Of a DNA stretch of 64,000 nucleotides, positions 8,795 through 17,253 are shown piece after piece. The notes beneath the pieces are model-generated. The model had not been told where the DNA came from. It made no database searches and saw nothing but the letters and a program-made list of their open reading frames with translations. Position 1 is the stretch's first letter, and the number at the start of each line of letters is the position of its first letter. A program made the position numbers and the translations under genes. Origin of the DNA: Jiangella gansuensis DSM 44835 (GTDB lineage: Bacteria > Actinomycetota > Actinomycetes > Jiangellales > Jiangellaceae); contig NZ_KI911782.1 of the NCBI RefSeq assembly GCF_000515395.1, positions 3,346,606 through 3,410,605 on the forward strand. Direction: 5' to 3'.

Positions 8795-9425
8795 GGCTGC
8801 CGCCCGGCCGGTTGTAGTACTCCAGCGTCACGGTGCCGTCGGCGGCGAAGGTCAGCGCGGTGGTGGCGGTCGGCTCCGGGCCGCGCAGGGCGGTGCGGTA
8901 CGCCCGCAACGGGATGCCGACCAGCCGGCACAGCACCAGCCGGATCATCGTGTTGTGTCCGACGACGAGGACGTGCTGACCGGGGTGCCGGGCGGCGATC
9001 TCGCGCAGCGCCTTCTCGGCCCGGTCGGCGCCGGCCTCCGGGTGCTCGCCGCCGGGTAGGTGGTGCTCGACCGGATCGCGCAGGAACCGCTCCACGGTCT
9101 CGGGTTCGACGGCGCGCAGCTCGGAGAGCATCTTCCCCTCGGCGGCACCGAAGTCCAGCTCGCGCAGCCGGGCGTCGACGGCCACAGTCAGGCCGGTCGC
9201 GGCCGCGACCGCGCCGGCGGTCTCGCGGGAACGCTGCAGGTCCGAGGCGTACAGCGCGTCCGGGCGAGCACGCACGGCCCAATCGGCCAGAGCCGCCGCC
9301 TGCCGCCGGCCGACGTCGTCGATGCCGATGTCGCTGGAGCCGGTGTAGCGGTTGCCCTCGTGCCACGGGGTGCGCCCGTGCCGGGCCAGCGTGACCAGGG
9401 TGGGTGGGGTGGCGGACGGGGTCAC
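8787..9425 (-). CDS. Histidine phosphatase (phosphoglycerate mutase-like)
   Basis: This is a 212-residue member of the histidine phosphatase superfamily. The catalytic motif RHGRTPWHEGNRYTG near the N-terminus supplies the phospho-accepting histidine. Further conserved elements are SDLQRSRETA, LRELDFGAAEGK and the second histidine in LVVGHNTMIRL. It is expected to dephosphorylate small phosphoesters rather than act as a glycolytic mutase. GTG at 9425 overlaps the stop codon of the upstream kinase (GTGA), indicating translational coupling. Within the operon it may remove phosphate from an intermediate made by one of the two FGGY kinases; that role is an inference from position only. Confidence 0.85.
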   Translation of the reverse strand: MTPSATPPTLVTLARHGRTPWHEGNRYTGSSDIGIDDVGRRQAAALADWAVRARPDALYASDLQRSRETAGAVAAATGLTVAVDARLRELDFGAAEGKMLSELRAVEPETVERFLRDPVEHHLPGGEHPEAGADRAEKALREIAARHPGQHVLVVGHNTMIRLVLCRLVGIPLRAYRTALRGPEPTATTALTFAADGTVTLEYYNRPGGSHG

Positions 9426-10894
9426 GGGCGGCTCCCGGTGAGCGAGGCGGCGGTGAGGTAGCCGCGGCGGACCAGCTCGGCGGTGAGCTCGTCGTACTTG
9501 GTGGACAGCCGTTCGTGGGCGTCCGGGCGGGGCTGGACGACGTCGCGCCGGCCCACCATACGTGCGGCCCGGTCGGTGACCCGCGCGTCGCGGGCCGAGG
9601 CCAGCACGGTCATCCCGAAGGCCGGCTCCGGTGTGGCCGGCAGGACCAGCGGCCGGCCCAGGACGTCGGCGCGCAGCTGGTTCCAGTAGGCGTTGCGGGT
9701 GGCGCCGCCGGTGACGCTGATGCCGCCGTCGACGTCGGCACCGATGGCGGCCAAGTGCTCGAAGCACAACCGCTCGACGAACGCGACCCCCTGCAGCAGC
9801 GCCGCATACCGTTCGGCCGGGCCGCTGACCTCGCCGAGCTGGAAGCCGACCGCGTCGGGCCGCACGAACGGGAACCGTTCGCCGCGTGCCGTGAGCGGGT
9901 AGGTGACCGCGGCGGCCGGTTCGAACGCGGTGGCCGCGGCGTTGAGTGCGTCGAGGTCGTCGGTGGCGAACTCCGCGGCGACCGCGCCGGCGCCCACGTT
10001 CGACGCGCCGCCCGGTAGCCAGCCGCCGTCCGGGTGCAGGTGGCTGTAGACGGCGCCGTCGGGATCGTCGATGAGATTGGCCGAGACGCCCTTGAGCACC
10101 AGCGTGGTGCCGAGGACGCTGTTCCACGACCCGGGCGCCAGCGCGCCGGCGGCGATCTGCGCCGCGCATCCGTCGGTCATGCCGGCCACCACCGGGGTTC
10201 CGGCCGGGATGCCGGTGTGCTCCGCCGCCTCGGCGGTGAGCGTGCCCAGTTCGGTGCCGGGCCGGACGACGTCGGGCATGGTGGCCGGCTCGACGCCGGC
10301 GGCGTCGAGCAGGGTGGCGTCCCAGCGGCCGGAGACGACGTCGTAGCCGGACTTGAGGGCGTGGCTGGAGTCGGTGTGGACCCGGTGCCCGACCAGGCCG
10401 GCCGCGACGACGTCGGCGCTGTGCGCGACGTAGCGCGGCGCTGGGCCGGTGCGGGTGTGGTGCCGGAACAGCCAGTCGATCTTCGGCAGGGCCCAGGACA
10501 ACTGGACGGCGGCCCCGACGTGCCGGTTGATGCGGTCCAGCTCGTCGACCGCGCGGGCGTCGTCGTACATGAGCGCCGGCGTGAGCGGGGCGCCGCGGTC
10601 GTCGGTGAGCAGGACCGTTCCGGACGTGCTGCAGATGGCGACGGCGCCGACTGCGGCACCAGGGCGGCCCCCGGGCAGCGTCGCGAAGGCAGCCCGGGAT
10701 GCCGCGCCCACCGCGTCCCACCACTGGTGCGGGTCCTGCTCGTGCTGCCGCCCGTTGGCGCTGCGCCGGTGGCTGTCCAGCGGCTGGGAGCCCAGGGCCA
10801 GCACGCGGCCGGTGTCGTCGACCACCATCACCCGGACGCTCTGGGTGCCGATGTCGACGCCGACCCACGTGACCTCTGCCGGCTGCGGCTCCAT
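9422..10894 (-). CDS. FGGY-family carbohydrate kinase
   Basis: This is a 490-residue FGGY kinase, the first gene of the minus-strand operon. The phosphate 1 motif is WVGVDIGTQSVRVMVVDDTGRVL and a typical HEQDPHQWWDAV follows. A conserved GMTDGCAAQIAAGA segment and the ADP-binding SVTGGATRNAYWNQLRADVLGRPL are clear. The family includes xylulo-, ribulo-, glycerol- and erythritol kinases; the substrate here is undetermined. ATG at 10894 is chosen because GGGG lies six bases upstream and the conserved fold begins about ten residues later. ATG at 10945 is possible but sits within the AT-rich promoter and operator region and has no ribosome-binding site. The gene is transcribed divergently from the DeoR gene at 11074. 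Confidence 0.85.
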   Translation of the reverse strand: MEPQPAEVTWVGVDIGTQSVRVMVVDDTGRVLALGSQPLDSHRRSANGRQHEQDPHQWWDAVGAASRAAFATLPGGRPGAAVGAVAICSTSGTVLLTDDRGAPLTPALMYDDARAVDELDRINRHVGAAVQLSWALPKIDWLFRHHTRTGPAPRYVAHSADVVAAGLVGHRVHTDSSHALKSGYDVVSGRWDATLLDAAGVEPATMPDVVRPGTELGTLTAEAAEHTGIPAGTPVVAGMTDGCAAQIAAGALAPGSWNSVLGTTLVLKGVSANLIDDPDGAVYSHLHPDGGWLPGGASNVGAGAVAAEFATDDLDALNAAATAFEPAAAVTYPLTARGERFPFVRPDAVGFQLGEVSGPAERYAALLQGVAFVERLCFEHLAAIGADVDGGISVTGGATRNAYWNQLRADVLGRPLVLPATPEPAFGMTVLASARDARVTDRAARMVGRRDVVQPRPDAHERLSTKYDELTAELVRRGYLTAASLTGSRP

Positions 10895-10945
10895 GTGCAC
10901 CCCGTCGTGATCGATCGCCCAGGACTTGCCCGCACGATATCGCAT

Positions 10946-10968
10946 AGTTAACAGAAAGATTCGTTAAA
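10946..10968. promoter_or_regulatory. Candidate DeoR operator in the divergent promoter region
   Basis: This AT-rich stretch is exceptional against the GC-rich background. GTTAA occurs at 10947-10951 and 10963-10967, spaced 16 bp apart. DeoR proteins usually bind repeated short motifs, and this region lies between the kinase operon and a DeoR gene. A related GTTAAGTCT repeat precedes the permease operon at 11948-11977. Confidence 0.4.
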
Positions 10969-11073
10969 CCTATCTGATCTAGTGGTGGAACACGCTCACA
11001 ACTCGTGGCGAACCGAGTGAGCGGCTCCGCGTGCCGAGCCGCCCGGCCGCCGGTGCTCCGTCAGACTGGGAGC

Positions 11074-11880
11074 ATGACGCCCGCGACGCGCAGCCAGCCG
11101 CCGTCTCGCCGGACGCAGGCCCGCGAGACGCGCCAGCAGGTGATCGTCGCCCATGTCATGGCGCACGGGACCGCCACGGTCGCCGAGCTCACCGAGCTGA
11201 CCGGCGCGAGCATCATGACGGTCCACCGCGACCTTGACGAACTGGCCCGGCGCGGTGTCGTGCGCAAGTTCCACGGCGGGGTGTCCGCACAGCCGTCCAC
11301 GGTGTTCGAGAGCAGCTCCGAATACCGCTCCACCGTGCAGGTGGCGGAGAAGGAGGCGCTGGCCACGGCCGCATTGCAGTTGCTGGAGCCGGGCATGTCC
11401 ATCATGCTCGACACCTCGACGACGAATCTCTTCCTGGCCCGCCGGCTGGGTGACCTGGACTTCGGGCCGCTCACCGTCGTCACGAACTACCTGCCGATCA
11501 TGCAGCTACTGCGGAGCATGCCCGACATCCACCTCATCGGCGTCGGGGGCGACTACAACTCCACCCACGACGCCTTCCTGGGCATGAGCACCATCGAGGC
11601 GGTCGGCGCGCTCACCGTCGACATCGTCTTCCTCAGCACGTCGGCGATGACGGCCACCACCACCTATCACCAGGAGACGGACATCGTCACGGTGAAGCGA
11701 GCCATGATGGCGGCGGGGCACCGGCGGATTCTTCTCATGGACCCCACCAAGCTCAACCGCACAGCCCTGCACCGGCTCGCGCCGACGTCGGACTTCCACC
11801 ACCTGGTGGTCAATGCCGGCACGCCCGATGGTCTCGTGGCTGACCTGCGGGAACAGACGACGGTGACGGTGGCCGGCTGA
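11074..11880 (+). CDS. DeoR-family transcriptional regulator (divergent)
   Basis: This is a DeoR/GlpR-type repressor of 268 residues from ATG 11074. The HTH is TATVAELTELTGASIMTVHRDLDELARRGVVRKFHGGVSA. The sensor half contains VVTNYLPIMQLL, LIGVGGDYNSTHDAFLG and RRILLMDPTKLNRTALHRLAPTSDF. Long shared blocks with the regulator at 7991-8794 indicate a duplication, with one copy placed at each arm of the divergon. The frame is open back to GTG 11005; ATG 11074 is preferred because it gives the usual short N-terminal arm, although GGGAG lies unusually close to it. The next gene downstream is the permease operon, 150 bp away. Confidence 0.88.
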   Translation: MTPATRSQPPSRRTQARETRQQVIVAHVMAHGTATVAELTELTGASIMTVHRDLDELARRGVVRKFHGGVSAQPSTVFESSSEYRSTVQVAEKEALATAALQLLEPGMSIMLDTSTTNLFLARRLGDLDFGPLTVVTNYLPIMQLLRSMPDIHLIGVGGDYNSTHDAFLGMSTIEAVGALTVDIVFLSTSAMTATTTYHQETDIVTVKRAMMAAGHRRILLMDPTKLNRTALHRLAPTSDFHHLVVNAGTPDGLVADLREQTTVTVAG

Positions 11881-11947
11881 GCCTGGCCGGCTGCGGCTCG
11901 CCCGCTAGGTCGCGACCCGGACACTCGCCGTTCATCTCCACGTGCAA

Positions 11948-11977
11948 GTTAAGTCTATCGTTCTTTGTGTTAAGTCT
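11948..11977. promoter_or_regulatory. GTTAAGTCT direct repeat upstream of ABC transporter operon
   Basis: GTTAAGTCT occurs at 11948-11956 and 11969-11977, exactly 21 bp (two helical turns) apart. The surrounding 50 bp is AT-rich and lies 54 bp before the first permease start. The GTTAA core matches the repeat at 10946-10968, which suggests a common DeoR-type regulator for both arms of the cluster. Confidence 0.45.
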
Positions 11978-12030
11978 GTTACGGTCTCTCGCACCACAAC
12001 CGAGTACGGGGCACGGCGGGAGGCGTTCGC

Positions 12031-13044
12031 GTGGCATCGCAGACAGGCTCCGCGGTCGTCCGGCCACCGGATCCCGCGGCGTCGCGGGACGGCGGCCAGG
12101 GCGCCGGCGGACGGGGCGCCGATGGGCCGACGCCGCGCCGCCGGTCGCGGCGGCGCAGCCACAACTGGCGCCGCAACCGCAAGGAGTACCTGCTCTTCCT
12201 GGTGCTCATCGCGCCCAACCTGGCCATCATCGGCACGTTCGACTACTGGCCGGTCATCTACAACGCGTGGCTGAGCCTCACCCGCTGGAACATGATCTCC
12301 GGTGCCCCGCGCTACGTGGGCCTCCAGAACTACGAGAATCTGCTGACCAGCCCGGGCTTCCACGACGTCCTGCTCAACACCCTGTTCTTCACCGCCGCCA
12401 TCGTGATCGGCAGCGTGGTGATGGGGCTCGCGCTCGCGGTGCTGCTCAACCAGAAGCTGCGCGGCCGGGGCATCGTGCGCACCGCCGCGTTCGCGCCGCA
12501 CATCGTCAGCGGTGCCGCCGTCGCCACCCTCTGGCTGTTCATCTTCGACCCCGCCTACGGCCTGACCCGCGTGGTCTTCGAACCGTTCGGCGCGGAGTCG
12601 CCACGTTGGGTCAACGACGCCGACTGGGCCATGTACGCGCTGATCATCGCGTACCTGTGGAAGGGCGTCGGGTTCATCGCCATCGTCTATCTCGCCGGGC
12701 TGCAGAACATGCCGGAGGAACTGTACGAGGCCGCGAAACTCGACGGCGCCGGAGCGTGGACCATCTTCCGGCGCATCACCCTGCCGCTGCTGTCGCCGGT
12801 GACGTTCTTCGTCATGGTGGTCTCGATCATCGGCACCTTCCAGGCCTACGACATGATCGCCGTCCTCACCGGCGGCGGGCCCGGCAACGCCACCACGACG
12901 CTGTCCTGGTTCATCTACCAGGAGGGCTTCCAGGCATCCGACGCGGGCAACGCCGCCGCCGGCGCGATGCTGCTCTTCGTCATCCTGCTGGTCGTCACCG
13001 GCCTGCAGACCACATTCGTCCAGCGCAGGGTGCACTATCGATGA
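12031..13044 (+). CDS. ABC sugar/glycerol-phosphate transporter permease (UgpA-like)
   Basis: This is a 337-residue inner-membrane permease of the carbohydrate-uptake CUT1 family. A basic 45-residue cytoplasmic N-terminus precedes the first hydrophobic segment at KEYLLFLVLIAPNLAIIG, and about six membrane segments follow. The ATPase-contacting EAA loop is EELYEAAKLDGAGAWTIFRRITLP. GTG at 12031 follows GGGAGG by eight bases. It overlaps the second permease by 4 bp (ATGA). No ATPase gene is found in the cluster, so a shared MsiK-type ATPase elsewhere is likely, as usual for actinobacterial CUT1 systems. The phosphodiesterase gene downstream points to a Ugp-like substrate. Confidence 0.9.
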   Translation: MASQTGSAVVRPPDPAASRDGGQGAGGRGADGPTPRRRSRRRSHNWRRNRKEYLLFLVLIAPNLAIIGTFDYWPVIYNAWLSLTRWNMISGAPRYVGLQNYENLLTSPGFHDVLLNTLFFTAAIVIGSVVMGLALAVLLNQKLRGRGIVRTAAFAPHIVSGAAVATLWLFIFDPAYGLTRVVFEPFGAESPRWVNDADWAMYALIIAYLWKGVGFIAIVYLAGLQNMPEELYEAAKLDGAGAWTIFRRITLPLLSPVTFFVMVVSIIGTFQAYDMIAVLTGGGPGNATTTLSWFIYQEGFQASDAGNAAAGAMLLFVILLVVTGLQTTFVQRRVHYR

Positions 13045-13904
13045 CCGCGGATCGGCAGGCGTCGCCGGTGAGACGCGAGGACCGCGGCGTACGCGTGCAG
13101 CGAGTGCTGCTCTACGCCGGCCTGGTGGCCGTGGGCCTGTTGTTCGTCGGGCCGCTGTACTGGCTGTTCTCCTCCGCGCTCAAGGAGCCCGGCGACATCT
13201 ACCAGTACCCGCCGCGCTGGCTGCCGGGTTGGCACGTGGAGAACTTCGCCGAGGCCTGGCGGGCGGCACCGTTCGGTGACTTCTTCAAGAACTCGGTGAT
13301 CGTCACCGCCGGCGGCGCGGCCATCAAGCTGCTCAACGCGACGCTGACGGCCTATGCCTTCGTGTTCCTGCGCTTCCCGTACAAGAACCTGATCTTCCTG
13401 ATCATGCTCGGCGCGCTGATGGTGCCGAACAACGTCACGTTGATCGTCAACTACATCACGGTGTCGAACCTCGGCTGGGTCAACACCTACCTGGGGCTGA
13501 TCCTGCCCAGCGCCGGCTCGGTGTTCGGCATGTTCCTGCTGCGCCAGTACATGATGACGCTGCCCGGCGACGTCGTCGAGGCGGCCCGGGTGGACGGTGC
13601 CGGGCACCTGCGCATCATGTGGCAGGTCGTGCTGCCGATGTGCAAACCGATGCTGGTGACCGTCGGCATCATCGCCGTCGTCGACATGTGGAACGACTTC
13701 ATCTGGCCGCTGATCGTCACCAACACCGTCGAGATGCGCACCCTGCCCATCGGCCTGCTCTACTTGCGCACCACCGAGGGCTACGCCAACTGGGGCGCGA
13801 TCATGGCCGGCACGGTGATGGTCGCCCTCCCGATGCTCATCCTCTTCCTCTTCGCCCAGCGGCAGATCGCCCGTGGGCTGACCGGCGGAGCCGTCAAGGG
13901 CTGA
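13041..13904 (+). CDS. ABC sugar/glycerol-phosphate transporter permease (UgpE-like)
   Basis: This is the 287-residue second permease of the CUT1 importer. It has about six transmembrane segments beginning at VLLYAGLVAVGLLFVGPLYW, the family marker WHVENFAEAWRAAPFGDFFKNSV, and the EAA loop GDVVEAARVDGAGHLRIMWQVVLP. It ends with the typical QRQIARGLTGGAVKG. ATG at 13041 overlaps the upstream stop codon, so it is translationally coupled to its partner. It would form the membrane heterodimer with the product of 12031-13044 and receive substrate from the lipoprotein encoded next. Confidence 0.9.
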   Translation: MTADRQASPVRREDRGVRVQRVLLYAGLVAVGLLFVGPLYWLFSSALKEPGDIYQYPPRWLPGWHVENFAEAWRAAPFGDFFKNSVIVTAGGAAIKLLNATLTAYAFVFLRFPYKNLIFLIMLGALMVPNNVTLIVNYITVSNLGWVNTYLGLILPSAGSVFGMFLLRQYMMTLPGDVVEAARVDGAGHLRIMWQVVLPMCKPMLVTVGIIAVVDMWNDFIWPLIVTNTVEMRTLPIGLLYLRTTEGYANWGAIMAGTVMVALPMLILFLFAQRQIARGLTGGAVKG

Positions 13905-13940
13905 AGGCCGCACCGTCCGCACGAAAGGACCTCCACGACC

Positions 13941-15359
13941 ATGCGACACATCCCGGCACTCATCCGCAGCCGCGAAACCTCCCGGCCCGGACGGCGTGAC
14001 TTCCTCAGGATGGCCGCGGCCGCAGGCGTCGCCGTCCCGCTGATCGGCGCCTGCGCCGGCGGCGTGACCGACGACTCCGGTTCCGGCGACGGCGAGAGCG
14101 GCGGCAGCGAGGGCGGCGACCTCGGACAGGTCGACGTCAGCCCACCGGACCAGTACGCCGGACGAACCAACGTCGCCATGTGGAGCGCCATGGGCGGGGT
14201 CAACGGCGAAGCGCTCGCGGCACTGGTCGAGAAGTTCAACCAGTCGCAGGAGGACATCTACGCCGAGGTGCAGTTCCAGGGCCCGTACCACGAGTCGGCA
14301 CCGAAGCTCACCGCGGCGATCCGCGCCGGTGCCGTGCCGGACGTCATGATGCTCGCCGACACCTTCTGGGGCCGGTTCCTGCTCAACGATGCTCTCGAAC
14401 CGCTGAACGACTACTTCGACGACGAGTTCAACCGCGACAACTACCTCGAGGCGCTGTACGACGAAGGACTGGTCGGCGACGAGCTCTACTGGCTCTCCTT
14501 CGGCCGCAGCACGCCGCTGTTCTACTACAACCGCGACGTGTTCGCGCAGCTCGGCCTGCCGGACCGGGGTCCGGGGACGTGGACGGAGCTGCGCGAGTGG
14601 TCCGCCGAGATCGTCCAGCTCACGTCCCAGGGCCAGGCGCTCAAGGCGCACGCGTTCACCGGCGACGACGACTGGCAGTTCATGGCCGCGACGTGGCAGT
14701 TCGGCGGAACCCTCTCCGAGGGCCTGGACGTCACCATCGACCAGGGCGGCGCCGTCGACGCCGGCTCCTGGCACCAGAGCTACATCTTCTCCGACGGCTA
14801 CGGATACCTGGCGCAGAGCGCCGGCACCGACTTCGGCACCGGTGTGGTGGCCACCACCATCACGTCCACCGGCGGGCTGCGCGGCATCTACGAGGCGGCG
14901 CAGTTCGAGGTGGGCACCGCGTTCCTGCCGCGCGAGGTCGCCAGCGGCGTGCCGACCGGCGGTATGGGATTCTCGCTGCTCAAGGGCGCCAGCCAGGAGC
15001 GCAAGGACGCCGCGTTCCAGCTGCTGAAGTTCCTCGGACAGCCGGAGAACGCCGCCGAGTGGACGCTGGCCACCGGCTACCTGCCCATAGTCAAGGCGTC
15101 CATGGACGTGCCGGAGCTGGCACAGACCCTGGCCGAGGACCCCAACTTCAACGTCGCCGTCGAACAGCTTCCCGAAGCGAAGGGCAGCGACGCGATCCGC
15201 TCCTACCTGCCCAACGGCACCAGCACCATCATCTCCGGCCTGCAGCGCATCTACAGCGACGGCGGCGAGGACGTCCAGGCCGTCTTCAGCGAGGTCGCCG
15301 AACAGCTGCGGCAGGGCGCGGAGGACATCAGGCCCGCCTACGAGGAGTACTTCGGATGA
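13941..15359 (+). CDS. ABC transporter substrate-binding lipoprotein, Tat-type signal
   Basis: This is a 472-residue extracellular solute-binding protein of the UgpB/MalE class. The N-terminus has a twin-arginine motif (GRRDFLRM) followed by a hydrophobic stretch ending in a lipobox (PLIGAC), so it looks like a Tat-exported lipoprotein. A Ser/Gly/Asp-rich linker follows. The mature part has the usual features TNVAMWSAMGG, YHESAPKLTAAIRAGAVPDVMML and GFSLLKGASQERKDAAFQLLKFL. It follows the permeases by 36 bp and overlaps the phosphodiesterase by 4 bp. The substrate is probably a sugar, polyol phosphate or glycerophosphodiester, judged from neighbours. Confidence 0.9.
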   Translation: MRHIPALIRSRETSRPGRRDFLRMAAAAGVAVPLIGACAGGVTDDSGSGDGESGGSEGGDLGQVDVSPPDQYAGRTNVAMWSAMGGVNGEALAALVEKFNQSQEDIYAEVQFQGPYHESAPKLTAAIRAGAVPDVMMLADTFWGRFLLNDALEPLNDYFDDEFNRDNYLEALYDEGLVGDELYWLSFGRSTPLFYYNRDVFAQLGLPDRGPGTWTELREWSAEIVQLTSQGQALKAHAFTGDDDWQFMAATWQFGGTLSEGLDVTIDQGGAVDAGSWHQSYIFSDGYGYLAQSAGTDFGTGVVATTITSTGGLRGIYEAAQFEVGTAFLPREVASGVPTGGMGFSLLKGASQERKDAAFQLLKFLGQPENAAEWTLATGYLPIVKASMDVPELAQTLAEDPNFNVAVEQLPEAKGSDAIRSYLPNGTSTIISGLQRIYSDGGEDVQAVFSEVAEQLRQGAEDIRPAYEEYFG

Positions 15360-16030
15360 TCGTGTGTGCCCATCGCGGCGCTCCGGCGGAGCTGCCCGAG
15401 AACACGCTCGCTTCGTTCCGGCTGGCGGCCGCGCAGGGTGCGGACGAGCTGGAGCTGGACCTGCGGCTGTCCGCGGACGGCCGGCTCGTCGTCATGCACG
15501 ACGCGACCGTGGACCGCACGACCTCGGGCACCGGCGAGGTCGCGGCGCTGACGCTGGAGGAGCTACGGGCCCTGGACGCCGGCGGTGAGCCGGTGCCGTC
15601 GTTCGAGGAGGTGCTGGACGGCACCGATGTGAAGCTGCAGGTGGAGATCAAGGCGCCGGCCGCGATCGAACCGCTCGTAGACCTGCTGGCGACGCGTCCG
15701 GACGACCTGGAGCGCATCTCGCCGTGCTGCTTCCACCAGGAGGTGGTGGCGGAGCTGGTCGCCCGGTTCCCGTCCGCGCCGGTGGGGCTGATCTCGTCCA
15801 CCGGCTCCGCGGACCTGGTCGACCGGGCGCTCGAACTCGGCGCGTCGCGGGTGCTGTTCGGCTGGTCCGGCACCACGAAGGAGCTGGTGGCGGACGCGCA
15901 AAGTCGCGGACTGGAGGTCGGCGTCTGGCCGGTCAACACGGCCGAGCAGTTCCAGGACGCCGCCGCGCTGGGCGTCGACGGCTTCACCACCGATCACCCC
16001 GGTCTGATGGCGCAGCTGCTCTCCCCATGA
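15356..16030 (+). CDS. Glycerophosphodiester phosphodiesterase (UgpQ-like)
   Basis: This is a 224-residue GDPD-family enzyme hydrolysing glycerophosphodiesters to glycerol-3-phosphate and an alcohol. Motifs are the catalytic CAHRGAPAELPENTLASF, the metal ligands in DELELDLRLSADGRLVVMHDATVDRTT, QVEIKAP, and the closing GVWPVNT and GVDGFTTDHPG. It lacks a signal peptide, so it acts in the cytoplasm, like UgpQ. ATG at 15356 overlaps the binding-protein stop. In Ugp systems the phosphodiesterase is part of the transporter operon, which supports a phosphodiester substrate for this cluster. Its stop codon TGA (16028-16030) lies inside the palindrome at 16025-16080. Confidence 0.9.
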   Translation: MIVCAHRGAPAELPENTLASFRLAAAQGADELELDLRLSADGRLVVMHDATVDRTTSGTGEVAALTLEELRALDAGGEPVPSFEEVLDGTDVKLQVEIKAPAAIEPLVDLLATRPDDLERISPCCFHQEVVAELVARFPSAPVGLISSTGSADLVDRALELGASRVLFGWSGTTKELVADAQSRGLEVGVWPVNTAEQFQDAAALGVDGFTTDHPGLMAQLLSP

Positions 16031-16080
16031 TCATCAACGGTTGGCGGTGTCATGGCGCTTCCAACCGTTGATGATCATGG
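16025..16080. repeat. Dispersed palindrome, GATC-armed (family A, divergent arms)
   Basis: CCATGATCATCAACGGTTGG (16025-16044) pairs perfectly with 16061-16080 around a 16-nt loop that contains GTCATGGC. The outer ATGATCATC is shared with the copies at 2899 and 17196, while the inner arm differs. It separates two tandem genes. The upstream gene takes its stop codon from the left arm. Confidence 0.85.
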
Positions 16081-16104
16081 GCCGACTCGATGTGGAGGGT
16101 TGTC

Positions 16105-17202
16105 ATGGCTGATCACTTCCTGACCCGGCGCGGACTGCTGCGCGCCGGGAGCGCCGCGGCGGCGGGTACGGCGCTGGGCGGCGCGCTCGTGGGGCACGCC
16201 GCGGCGGCGCCGGCTCGTCCGACCGCGGGCGGTGGCGTGCGACAGCTGCCGAAGCGCTCGCCGTCGTTCGACCTGACGTCGCCCCATGACGAGCTGTTCG
16301 TCAATGCCGGGCTGCACGACCAGCGGACCATCATGCAGTCCTTCGCCGTCGACAGCGTCGGCGGGCACGTCTACGTCGTCCAGATCACCCAGGGTGGCAC
16401 CGTCCTGCCCGGCGACGAATCCGGCGACGAGGAGTACGCCCGGCGCGCGGCCCGCGGCGACCTCACCATGTCGAAGCTGGATCTGGCCGGCAACCTGCTC
16501 GGGCACATGTATCTCAAGCGGTTCGGGCACGGCGTGGCCATCGGGGTCGAACGCACCGGCCGCTCCGTGCATCTGTGGACGGAGGTCGACTCGGTCACGG
16601 AGGGAGCCAGCGGCTGGGGCACCCGCCTGCTGCGGTTCCCGTTCGAGGACGGCGCCGTCATCGATGCCGACCGCACCACCGGCCTGCAGCGGCGCGAGCT
16701 GCTACCCGGTGTGGACCGCACCACCTGCAACGTCGACCCCGGCTACCGGACCCTGGCGATGCGCTACCGGCGCGACGGCGGGTTCCGGTATGCGCTGTTC
16801 GCCCTCGACGACGTCCGCGTCGACCGGCCCTCCTACACCCCGCTGGCCGACGTGCCGCAGCCGGCCGTCCTCAGCGGCGGCCCGGTCTTCCAGGGCTACG
16901 CCACGTACGGCAGGTACCTCTACCTGTACGACGGCCAGATCTACAGCGGCGCCAACCCGCCGGAGGGCCAGGGCAACGCGCACCTCACCCGCGTCAACTG
17001 GCACACCGGCGAGGTCGAGCAGCGGGTGCGCACCATCGACGGGCACGAGCTGCACCGGCGCGAACCCGAGGGACTCGGCGTCTGGCTGGAGCAGCCGGGC
17101 CGCCGCGACAGCGCGCGCCTCGGGTTCGCGTTCGGGACCAGCGTCACCGCTAACCCCGACGACGACCGCCTCTGCACGATCCTGGTGAAGGACCTCCCAT
17201 GA
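16105..17202 (+). CDS. Tat-exported TagC/phage-baseplate-like protein
   Basis: This is a 365-residue secreted protein of the family variously named teichoic acid biosynthesis protein C or phage baseplate/receptor-binding protein in actinobacteria. A twin-arginine signal (LTRRGLLRAGSAAAAG...AAAAPA) covers about the first 38 residues. The mature part has repeated short strands typical of a beta-propeller-like fold, with family landmarks FDLTSPHDELFVNAGLHDQRTIMQSFAVD, FGHGVAIGVE, HLWTEVDS and MRYRRDG. ATG at 16105 follows GGAGGG; an ATG at 16090 is in frame but lacks a ribosome-binding site. There are no phage genes nearby. Its position just downstream of a phosphodiester uptake operon suggests a cell-wall or polyol-phosphate role. 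Its stop codon (17200-17202) lies in the next palindrome. Confidence 0.7.
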   Translation: MADHFLTRRGLLRAGSAAAAGTALGGALVGHAAAAPARPTAGGGVRQLPKRSPSFDLTSPHDELFVNAGLHDQRTIMQSFAVDSVGGHVYVVQITQGGTVLPGDESGDEEYARRAARGDLTMSKLDLAGNLLGHMYLKRFGHGVAIGVERTGRSVHLWTEVDSVTEGASGWGTRLLRFPFEDGAVIDADRTTGLQRRELLPGVDRTTCNVDPGYRTLAMRYRRDGGFRYALFALDDVRVDRPSYTPLADVPQPAVLSGGPVFQGYATYGRYLYLYDGQIYSGANPPEGQGNAHLTRVNWHTGEVEQRVRTIDGHELHRREPEGLGVWLEQPGRRDSARLGFAFGTSVTANPDDDRLCTILVKDLP

Positions 17203-17253
17203 TCATCGGCGATCCACCCCGCCATGGCGGTGCCGATCGCCGATGATCATGGG
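17196..17253. repeat. Dispersed palindrome, GATC-armed (family A, copy 2)
   Basis: A 19-bp arm at 17196-17214 (CCCATGATCATCGGCGATC) pairs exactly with 17235-17253. Sequence and loop are almost the same as at 2895-2950, which makes these two copies of one dispersed element. It contains the stop codons of both flanking convergent genes (17200-17202 on plus, 17247-17249 on minus). Confidence 0.88.

Noticed and set aside
16105-17202. The baseplate-like protein as a sign of a prophage or contractile injection system
   Set aside because: It has a Tat signal and no tail, sheath, capsid or integrase genes nearby; it is a host-type secreted protein of that family.
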